Origin: Cloeon dipterum
Lineage: Eukaryota; Arthropoda; Insecta; Ephemeroptera; Baetidae
Assembly (NCBI RefSeq): GCF_949628265.1
Contig: NC_088787.1
Location: forward strand, 12,204,501 to 12,268,500
Reading direction: 5' to 3'
Length of the DNA stretch: 64,000 nt
In this document: piece after piece, positions 54,491-64,000 of the stretch
How the letters are laid out: every line of letters starts with the position of its first letter
Numbering within the stretch: the stretch's first letter is position 1
Made by a program: the position numbers and the translations under genes
Notes under the pieces: model-generated
Told to the model about the DNA's origin: nothing
Database searches by the model: none
The model's input: the letters and a program-made list of their open reading frames with translations, nothing else

Positions 54491-57121
54491 ATGGCTTCCA
54501 CCTCAGCTTGCCGTCAAAACTTCCACCTGGAAGTGGAGAACGCCCTGAATAAGCAGATCAACCTGGAACTGTACGCGAGCCACGTTTATCTCACCATCGT
54601 AAGTTGTTGCGCGGTACAAAATAATAGTGCGTTGTTATGTTATTATCCTGAATCAATTTTTTACCTTTGACTGGACACGATTTAGGTCACTGACCCGGCC
54701 GCTGCTAATGTCTTTTTAATAATGCTTTTCAGCCTCTTATGATTCGAGTTATTTTTTTTTAATTGGGCATTATGTAATAAATTCCTGTCAACAACTCATT
54801 GTCAGCTGATTGCAGTATCAATTTTTAATCTCGAACTGACCGTTTTATTTTATCGACTGTAAATAATACTGACTGCACTAAAAATTCCACTAGTTTTAGT
54901 TGTTAAAAACTGCTGCTCGAGAGGGTGCTTGCCTTTGTGCCGCCGCGTAATGTATTTTAGGGATGGATTTCGTGGAAAATTCATGTCATGCGCTGCATCC
55001 CTCTTTATGTCGCCGCCAATCAGATGATTATTGTTGTTGAAGGCACCGACACCTTTTTGACCAACCAGACTGATTTATTGCGCGGGTGACATTATCTATT
55101 GCGCCGTTTTCCTTATCTGTTCATCTGTCAAAGTGCGGAACAGCCAAGCGTGAATGCCATGCCTGAAATAATTATTTTTCTCTGCAAGGTCAGTGCTAAT
55201 TCTCTGAAACTTTTTTTTAACAATGCTGCGGGTGTCTTAGGAACGACCGATACCGGAGGCTCCAAGGAAACAACTTGCTTTGTGTTTTTATTATGACTAA
55301 CACAGTCTTGTAAGCATCTGACGAGTCGGCGTTGTCTCCTTTCGTCATTTCCTATTCTTAGCCAAGCGCTGAGCTGCAGCAAAAGCGATTGTGCGTTGCA
55401 GAACGCGTCCCACGCTCGACTAACGAGATAAATCATGCTTCACACAAACATGGTTTCAAGTAAAGCTGCTCTGCAAAATTCTGAAAATTTGTGTTAACCA
55501 CACAAATTCTCTGCAAAATTGGAACTCTGGTTACTGTTTCAATTTCTGAGAAAGATTTCGTGCTAATCAGGCACTGTCTCCCTTCTGTAAAACAACGATG
55601 AATTTCACAATTTAGATAATATATATATTCTCATAGATCGCTTCGAGAGGGATCGAAATCAAGCGAAAAATCATTAACAAAAACCGTTCAATTTTCGAGA
55701 AATTTGGCAATTTCTAATTTCAATTTTAGAAATTGCCAAATTTCTCGAAAATATCTGCTAATTGCACTCAACAACTCAAATTAGTGACCTTTAAGTGGGA
55801 CAAATGAATAAAGCCAAACGCTTTTTCCCTCCAAGAACCCTAATCGTTCGTGCTGCGACAAATTGTCCATCGATAACCCCCATTGGCCAGATGAGTCGCG
55901 TGATTGGGGCGACGTCACTACTCCCTGGTAACAAGGTCGTCGGACAATTTGCCGCGGCAACAACGCTACATTAAATGCCACTGTTAATTCGCTGATTGTG
56001 AACGGAAAACCGATTTAATTGGTTTCTAATTGCAGCTAATGTCGATTTACAAACGCAGAAACATATTCAAGGTCGATTCAATTGCGAATGGAAACACGGA
56101 AATCGGAGAAAGCAGTTGAAAGCCTTTGTTCGGAAAATCCTTGACGCTGATTGGCTGACGTAACGCGCATATCTGCATCTTCTTAACCTTAGCGTGGGAG
56201 GTGCCGACGCCGACATAACCAGCGTTGAGAATTTTCCAAGGAAAGAATTTTGCTGCTTTCTCCAATTTGGGTGTTTTTATTTTCATTCTGCAATTATAAA
56301 TCGTTGGACTAAACTCTTCATGCTCTGCGAATGTGACATTAAAATTGAAGATTATAAAATTTATCGGTCACCGAGATCTGATTTTTTTGTTCTCTTGGTG
56401 AGAATATAAAAATACGCATTGGTGCCATGAACGTGAAGATGCCTTGACCTAGAATGGAAAAAATTGAAGCAAACAAACTGTTCGCATAGTTCAGCGCAGA
56501 GCGTGCTGAATTTTCAGCTTTCACTTTCTGAGAGGCACGTGTAAAAGTCATGATTCAGGACAAAATCTGATGCTCTTTCTTGTTTTATCTTCCCCTCACA
56601 TTTCGTCTCGTGTTTGCGCAGAGTTATCTAATCGCATTTTGTGACCTTGACAGGCATCGTACTTCGACCAGGACGATGTGGCTCTGAAGGGCTTCCACAA
56701 GTTCTTCAAAAAGTCGAGCGATGAGGAGCGTGAGCACGGCGAGAAGATGATCAAGTACCTCAACATGAGGGGCGGCCGGCTGGTGATGAAGGGCATCGAA
56801 GACCCTCCCTCCCAGGCCAACTACAGTTCACCCCTTTTGGCCCTCCAGTTCGCCCTTTTCCTCGAGAAGAAGGTAAAGTGACGAAACAACTTAAAAAAAA
56901 ACGAATTTTAATATTTTGTTCTTCAGGTGAATCAGTCTCTTTTGGATCTGCACAAGACAGCGACGGACTGCAACGACCCGCAGTTCTGCGACTTCATCGA
57001 GTCCGAGTACCTGCAGGAGCAGGTGCACGCGATGAAGGAGATCTCCGACCTGATCACCAACGTCAACCGCGTCGGCGAGGGCCTTGGCGTCTACATGCTC
57101 GACAAGGAGCTGCAGTCCTAA
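54491..57121 (+). CDS. Ferritin heavy chain, cytosolic type (copy B)
   Basis: Exons 54491-54598, 56654-56872 and 56927-57121, identical in length and phase to copy A, encode 173 residues. Ferroxidase ligands E26, Y33, E61, H64, E107 and Q141 are all kept. Differences from copy A cluster at 13-17, 56-57, 69-74 and in exon 3 ([25 protein letters not shown]). No signal peptide, so it can co-assemble with A in the cytosol. Intron 1 is 2.06 kb against 0.53 kb in copy A and contains a MITE remnant with a perfect palindrome. AATAAA at 57344. Confidence 0.95.
55545..55785 (+). mobile_element. MITE family 1, copy j, rearranged
   Basis: Diverged copy in ferritin B intron 1 (CACTGTCTCC, GCTTCGAGAGGGATCGAAAT, then GCACTCAACAACTCAAAT). 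The segment that normally reads TTGGAGAAAATTTGAATTTT is replaced by a perfect palindrome, listed separately. Confidence 0.5.
55691..55752. repeat. Perfect 27-bp inverted repeat with 8-bp spacer
   Basis: Left arm 55691-55717 (ATTTTCGAGAAATTTGGCAA then TTTCTAA) is the exact reverse complement of the right arm 55726-55752. The transcribed intron could form a 27-bp hairpin. Absolute arm identity in old MITE sequence suggests recent origin, for example by template switching. Confidence 0.9.
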
Positions 57122-57349
57122 TTTTCCTGACTCACTGATTCTGGTTCAATAGTTCAAGTACTTAAGCAAAGAGCTGATCAATTTTAAGAAAACATTTTTT
57201 TATGTTGAAAGAATTTTAAGTGCTATAATATATTTCATGTGTAGGAATGTAGAACTGCATTTCATTATTATTTTTAGAGGCTGCAGGTGTTATACGTGGT
57301 GCATTCCATTCAGTACTGATTTCATGAGAATTTTAAGATGGTCAATAAA

Positions 57350-58456
<1,107 letters not shown>

Positions 58457-59455
58457 TCATTGGTTATTTATTTGGCTTTTCACAGCTTGCCAAAAAGGAT
58501 TGCCATCCATGCTGTTGATAATGTGCGCACAATAATTGCTCAGATTCTGATCGTCACACGTGGTTAGAGCCTGAATTAATGTCACAACGTCAGCAAACTC
58601 GAGCCAATTATCAGCAGTCCATGACTGTTGCGCATCATCGAATCGGAATTCATTGGCGAACTTGAGAAAAAACTCGAAAAACTCTTCGAAAAAGTCACTA
58701 TGGTTTTGAAACATCAACAACAAAAGCGTCTTATCACAACGGACGAAGTTCTGCCAAAACGTGGCCACGGCTCCCTCAACCGGCACAGTGTCGCAGGCCA
58801 AATTCAGATGGAACCTGTCGATGACCAGCGAGCTGACCTTGGCAATATTTTCGTCCCTCATGATGGAGAGGAAGATGAGCGTCTCAACACCCTTGCTACT
58901 GCGCATCAGCTGTGAAATGTGCTCCTTCCATCTGTCCTCGCCACTCGTGGCCTCCTGCGGCAGCATCCTGAGGATGGCGTCGTACCAGACGGCCTTGCAC
59001 AACCGACCCTGCGTCTCGGCGTCCTCGTAGTTGCCGTCAACGACGATGAAGTTGGTGAAGAGCTTCAGGAGCAGGCACTCGGCCGAGAAGCGTGTCAGGA
59101 ACTTGCCCGTCCTTTCTTCGCCGCACTGCTCCAGGTACGCGTCCAGGGCGGTTTGGACAACGTGCCGGTCGCTCATGTTGTCTACGAGGATGGTGTTGAG
59201 GAGCTCGTCGCACGCGCTTTTGAACCCGGCGTACTTCAGCTTCGGAAGAGACATGGCTTCTCGCCAGGCGCTGTACTTGACGGCGAACTCGTCCACTTTG
59301 TCCTCGGCCTCGAGTCTTGAGTACATGGCCTCGGTGAAGCTCGCCCAGTGGAAAGATTTCCTGATGGCCCCATCCGGGTCGTCGCTCTCTTCGATCCACT
59401 TCTTGTTGTTCAAGTACCGCACGAAATTATCACACCCGTCGAACAGGCACTCCAT
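58457..59455 (-). CDS. FANCF-like protein (Fanconi anaemia core complex), single exon
   Basis: 332 residues from ATG 59455 to TGA 58457-58459, no intron in the coding region. Predicted almost entirely helical. The layout resembles vertebrate FANCF, also encoded by one exon: MECLFDGCDNF at the start, DPDGAIRKSFHWA near residue 27, a central FLTRFSAECLLLKLF helix, and a C-terminal pattern with LLLLMFQNHSDFF then EFRFDDAQQSW and WLEFADVV. FANCF is a nuclear adaptor that helps assemble the FA core ubiquitin ligase in interstrand-crosslink repair. The match rests on pattern memory, not alignment, and invertebrate FANCF is poorly conserved. Transcribed divergently from EDEM2; candidate upstream UTR exons lie at 60.03-60.24 kb. 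Confidence 0.55.
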   Translation of the reverse strand: MECLFDGCDNFVRYLNNKKWIEESDDPDGAIRKSFHWASFTEAMYSRLEAEDKVDEFAVKYSAWREAMSLPKLKYAGFKSACDELLNTILVDNMSDRHVVQTALDAYLEQCGEERTGKFLTRFSAECLLLKLFTNFIVVDGNYEDAETQGRLCKAVWYDAILRMLPQEATSGEDRWKEHISQLMRSSKGVETLIFLSIMRDENIAKVSSLVIDRFHLNLACDTVPVEGAVATFWQNFVRCDKTLLLLMFQNHSDFFEEFFEFFLKFANEFRFDDAQQSWTADNWLEFADVVTLIQALTTCDDQNLSNYCAHIINSMDGNPFWQAVKSQINNQ

Positions 59456-60033
59456 TTTTATTTTCTAGCAAATGAATTCATTATTGTCAGCTGCAATTCA
59501 TGCTCCTTGAATGGAATGGTAATAATAGGTAATGCCCAGGCATCTAAATCCAAGGAAGCAAATTTTTTAAATCATCCTTATTGGTAATCTACTGAAGAGC
59601 AGCTCCAAGATGCGTAAAAAATGTGTATAGACTTTCATATAATTAGAAGAAATTGAAAGTCAATTTTATCTTTTTGCATGCAAAATGTGAGGCAAAAATC
59701 ACGTAAAACTTATCTGTTGCGTGTTCACGTTGAACACTTCAAAGATTAATAGTTAATTTGGTTTAACTTTAAGTGGACTCTATTCATATTTTAAAAATTT
59801 GCACATCATTTAATTTAAAGTGATTTTAATCAGCACAGATAATTTAAACCCGCTAAGACGAGACTGATATCATAACGTTTTAATGCTAAATTAAAAGACA
59901 ACGTGCTTTTTTAGTCCTGTCCTACCATCTGTGGAGTTTTAGTTATTGATTTGGAAAAGGACTGTTATCAACTGTTTTGCTTCCTGGGATATTTAAACAA
60001 TTTTTTTCTGATCCAATTCTTTCATCCACTTAC

Positions 60034-60093
60034 ACTTTAAAAGGGAGTTTAGGATCTGACGTCAGGGTAATCTTGAAGGTTACTTTGGGCGCC
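60034..60093 (-). other. Candidate 60-nt untranslated exon
   Basis: Minus strand: acceptor TTTTTCCTATTTCAG before 60093 and a GTAAGTGG donor after 60034. Carries a stop codon in the frame of the preceding small exon, so probably 5'UTR of the FANCF-like gene, whose ATG exon may start at 59464 after TTTGCTAG. Confidence 0.4.
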
Positions 60094-60204
60094 CTGAAAT
60101 AGGAAAATCAAATTATAAACACTTTCGAAAACATATGGGAAGAGATTGACATTATAGTTAAATATATAACATACATATTTAAAACCCCATGCTTCAAAAC
60201 TTAC

Positions 60205-60244
60205 GCCATAATTTACGTTGTCAATATGTACTTCTTCCGCCTCT
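60205..60244 (-). other. Candidate 40-nt untranslated micro-exon
   Basis: Minus strand: acceptor TGAATCTTCTTAG, then 40 nt, then donor GGC|GTAAGTTT. The intron to the next candidate exon is 111 nt. Both introns and exons have insect-typical sizes and good splice sites. Confidence 0.4.
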
Positions 60245-60605
60245 CTAAGAAGATTCAAATAAATAGATTACTAATTTCTAAAAATAATTATTATTTCGGT
60301 GAAAGTGTAGCACGGTGTGCTGTCAAGTCCACGACGGCCACCTCAAACAAATACAGTGCTGGCACCTGGGTGAATCAATGAAAAGCTAAAAAGGGGGCGT
60401 GCGCATTCAGAGTAGATGAAAATAGTATAGCAATAATATTACGTGTATTTTTTAACTTGTGATGTCAGGTAGAATTATTAATCGTGAGAAAACAGCTTGT
60501 GATAGGAAATCAGCATCGATGGGAACGGAAGAACACTACATTGTTCTTAATCTTAATTAAATGTCGGAAATAATTTGCTGAATTTAAAAATCAAAGCAAT
60601 CTAAA

Positions 60606-63600
60606 ATGTTCTTCCGAAGAAACAAGAAAATTGCCCTCGCTCTCTTAATTCTTGTCAACTTTTCTGCTGCAATAAGGAAATACGATAAAAGTGATCTGGA
60701 TGGCTTCAAGTATGATACATAAACTGTACTTTAAAGTTTCTAATCTAAATTATGTATGTATTAATTAAATTTTCACAGAGAGGAAGCCCGTCAAATGTTT
60801 CAGCACGCATATGAAGGCTATTTAATACATGCTTATCCATATGACGAACTGAGGCCCTTGAGCTGTGATGGAATTGATACCTGGGGAAGGTTTGAGTTCA
60901 TATATTTTGTATTAATTTATATTTAAGTAATTTTTAAATAGTTATTCCCTCACGTTAATCGACGCGTTGGACACTTTGGCTGTAATTGGAAACTACACAG
61001 AGTTCAGGCGAGTGGCGGAGCTTTTGGCCACAAAAGTCAATTTCGACGGGAACATAAACGTGTCTGTCTTTGAAACAAACATTCGAATCGTGGGGGGACT
61101 CCTGAGCGCGCATCTTATGTCGCACAGGTCTGCACCCCTCTCATATGTACTCTAACAAATTTTTATTAAAACTGACCATTCTGACAGGGCTGGAGTCGAT
61201 TTGGAGCCTGGCTGGCCTTGCAACGGTCCTTTGCTCCGGCTGGCCGAGGACGTGGCCAAACGGCTCATCGCCGCCTTCGACACTCCAACCGGAATGCCTT
61301 ATGGAACAGTCAATTTGAGGCACGGAGTTCCAGAGGGAGAAACACCCATCACGTGCACAGCTGGTGTCGGAACGTTCATCGTTGAATTTGGCGCCCTGTC
61401 CAGACTCACTGGCGATCCGCTTTATGAAGAGGTTGCTATGAAGGCGATGAACGCTCTCTACCACCACAGGCAAGATTAAATTTTTTATATATTGAGTTTT
61501 CTTTTTATGAATTTCGTCTTGTCTCCTGATTCCATTGTATTTTACTTTAAATTTTTGTTTGATAAAAGATAACCTACCTGGATCTTTGAATATTATCTCG
61601 CCTTCTCCTGGAGGTATACTTTTTTTCCCACCAAACATTGAACATTTTTTATCCCCAACAATTTGCATTTTGACACCAAATACGCCAAAACAATTTTAAT
61701 TTCTCCAATTTTGAATTTTCTTAGCTCCTCGACTTGTCACAAATACAAAGAGGAACTAGCATTTGATATGTCTTTTTAATCCTGATGAAATGAAGGTGTT
61801 AGGGTGCCAACTCACTTCTACCCCTAATTGATTTTAATGATTTTTTTGCTAGTTTTGGGACTATCAACAACGCTTTCCTGCAAGCCGACTTTAAAAAATT
61901 TGTTTAACGTGTAGATATATTTATTTATGATTTCTAAATTAAATACAGATCAAATATCGGTCTTCTGGGGAACCACATTGACGTCCTCACCGGCAGATGG
62001 ACAGCTCAAGATGCTGGGATTGGCGCTGGAGTTGATTCGTACTACGAGTACCTGGTGAAGGGATCAGCGCTTTTCCAGAAACCCGAATTACTCAGGGTGT
62101 TTATCGAGGCGCGGACAGCTATTGATAAATATCTCAAGAGGGACGACTGGCACCTTTGGGTTTCCATGCACAAAGGACAAGTCACTTTGCCGGTTTTCCA
62201 GAGTCTTGAGGCTTACTGGCCTGGACTATTGAGCCTAGTTGGTTAGTTTTCCAGCTATTCCATCCAACCACCTTCTTTGCAATTCAAATTCCCAATTTTC
62301 AGGTGATATTAACAGTGGAATGAGATCACTGCACAATTATCACCAAGTTTGGAAACAGTACGGATTCACGCCGGAATTCTACAACATTCCACAGGTATTT
62401 TTAACAGTTTTAAAATTATCCTAAAAAAAGTACATACTGTTTTAATCAGGGAGAGGCAGGCACCAACCGCGAGTCCTATCCTCTGCGGCCAGAGCTGATC
62501 GAATCAGTGATGTATTTGTACAGAGCAACCAAAGATCCATTCCTCTTGGATGTCGGAGTGGACATTTTACGAAGCATTCAGCACAGCTCGAAAACAAGCT
62601 GTGGATATGCAACGGTAGGTGGTGACTTTTGATTTAGTAAAAAATAATTAGTTCTTCAATGTAATTTTGACAGATTAAAGACGTGAGGGACCATCGAAGG
62701 GAAGATCGGATGGAATCCTTCTTCCTAGCTGAGACTACAAAGTACCTGTACTTGCTCTTTGACACCGATAATTTCATTCACAACAACGGCGGCCAGGGCA
62801 AAATCATCAACACGCCTTGGGGAGAGTGCACCATTGAAACTGGAAACTATATTTTTAACACAGGTGGGCTTATGACTTACACAGGATGCTCTTTTTTTAT
62901 TCGATTCAACGATTTTAATTAAATTTGGTTCATAGACAATGTTTGATGAGACTAATCAATCAGTGGCTCATTTTAGACATCGGGAGAAAAAATTGATTTT
63001 TTCCCTTCAATGTTAGTTTGTCCTGGGTAAACCACAAAAAAATAAACTAAACATGCTATGAATTTTACTCAATGGCTAAATTAACTAGAGCTACGCGACC
63101 AATTTTATTGTATTTTGAAAACGTCTCCCTCAGGAGGTCCCGGGGGGGGGGGGGGATAGTTATTTGGCTTTAGTAAACTAAAATCGAAACTAGCGTTCTT
63201 GTTGTTGATTCCCGTTATATCATTCCCCAACTTAACCTCAAATCTGAGGTAAAGTCTATCTTGAGTTCTAACTGTCAGAAGAAAAAGATCTAAAGTTATT
63301 GATCAATTCTAATAACACTTCTTCCAACCAGAGGCTCACCCAATCGACCCTGGCGCCCTGCAGTGCTGCAGCGGCCAGAGGGACATGGACATCAAGGCCC
63401 ACGTTGAGTCGCAGTTGCTGGCCAGTTTGGACCCTGAAGTGTTCAGCAGCCTGCGAGGCGAGCGCCTTCCAAAACGAACAACACGCCCTGTGCAGAAGGC
63501 CAAAAACAGCGCCAAGCAATTTTACATTCCAACAGCACCTCCGGCGACCAGTCCCACCGTGAAGAAGCAAGAGAGCACGACGGCCGAATTCGCACCAAAG

Positions 63601-64000
63601 GAGCAACAAGAGCTGAAGGTGGAGGACTCGTTGGTGGTCACCTCGACCCTGAAGCCCACCAATCAAAGTGGTCACCCAGACGGCGACGTGTCTGGCGTAG
63701 GCACGGTCGAACTTGTCCGCCGGACCAAGAAGGAAATCCTGGACGTGGACACGAGCACGCCTCCTGCCATTTCCCCTCCGCCCTCGGATGCTCGGCCCAG
63801 CTTTTCTGGCAACGAGCAGAAAGGAAACTCGGCCTATCAGAATGACCGCGAACTGCTGGACATGACGACCGAAAGCTCAGCAGCGGTTGAGGGCGGATTC
63901 ACCCTTCCGACTTTTGTAAAGCAATTTTTGTCCTCGAAACAGTTCGATCCGCAGGCCATGCTAGAGAGACTGCGAGCCAACAAGCGATACGACTTGAACT
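60606..64000 (+). CDS. EDEM2: EDEM2-like ER degradation-enhancing alpha-mannosidase (GH47), partial
   Basis: Nine exons read here: 60606-60709, 60779-60889, 60942-61127, 61188-61469, 61949-62241, 62303-62394, 62450-62614, 62674-62863 and 63332 to beyond the window end; the frame is consistent throughout. An N-terminal hydrophobic segment ([12 protein letters not shown]) serves as signal sequence. The GH47 domain runs from about residue 40 to 480: [43 protein letters not shown] and the terminal NTEAHPI, whose Thr binds calcium in the family. EDEM proteins trim mannose from misfolded glycoproteins in the ER and route them to degradation. Exon 4 ends with a GC donor. After the catalytic domain an extended Ser/Thr/Pro/Lys-rich tail of over 220 residues continues past 64000, longer than in vertebrate EDEM2. 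Confidence 0.93.
63120..63300. repeat. Poly-G run and possible family 2 scrap in EDEM2 intron 8
   Basis: A run of 14 G (63142-63155) preceded by TCCC. Further on, GAGTTCTAACTGTCAGAAG resembles the family 2 motif TCTGACAGTTAGAA in reverse. Confidence 0.4.

Noticed and set aside
58628..59587. Plus-strand frames of 79-145 codons opposite the FANCF-like gene
   Set aside because: Antisense shadows; the minus-strand frame is the longest, has an ATG and coherent helical pattern.
61141..61668. 175-codon minus-strand frame over EDEM2 exon 4
   Set aside because: Crosses an exon and intron of a well-supported plus-strand gene.

Overview
The window is eukaryotic and most probably from an insect. It is AT-rich, has small GT-AG introns, and carries arthropod-type promoters (TATA plus TCAGT-like initiator), an allatotropin/orexin-type neuropeptide receptor exon and intron-containing ferritin genes. 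No bacterial operons, CRISPR arrays, rRNA or tRNA genes were recognised. The species cannot be fixed from sequence alone; cytosolic heavy-chain ferritins with 5'UTR iron-responsive stem-loops suggest a hemimetabolous or early-branching insect.

Layout. 1-34 kb is almost gene-free and holds mobile DNA. It includes a nearly complete APE-type LINE (8.9-11.9 kb) inserted inside an older MITE, an intact and very young Gypsy LTR retrotransposon (20.9-26.1 kb), a decayed second LINE (32.0-33.1 kb), and many copies of two short interspersed families: a TTAA-flanked MITE with terminal inverted repeats, and a dimeric repeat of about 0.8 kb. At 34.2-34.6 kb, minus strand, lies the first coding exon of a class A GPCR resembling the allatotropin receptor. 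A strong splice donor at 46.15 kb on the same strand is a candidate for its upstream exon, which would make 34.6-46.1 kb one large intron.

48-64 kb is the gene-rich part: two tandem cytosolic ferritin heavy-chain genes (A 49.95-51.07 kb, B 54.49-57.12 kb, identical intron phases), a single-exon gene resembling FANCF on the minus strand (58.46-59.46 kb), and, divergent from it, the ER mannosidase-like gene EDEM2 (60.6 kb to beyond the window end).

The ferritin pair is the most coherent regulatory story. Both genes have TATA promoters, clusters of metal-response-element-like cores, a duplicated distal block starting with TGACTCACAATCAGC, and a cap-proximal IRE-like hairpin whose loop reads CAGGGN instead of CAGUGN. 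The upstream region of copy B was later enlarged by a MITE and a 5'-truncated LINE. The Gypsy element shows a G-GGA-AAC slippery heptamer followed by a possible H-type pseudoknot at the gag end, matching the -1 relation of gag and pol. All identifications come from reading motifs and exon structure; no database search was possible.
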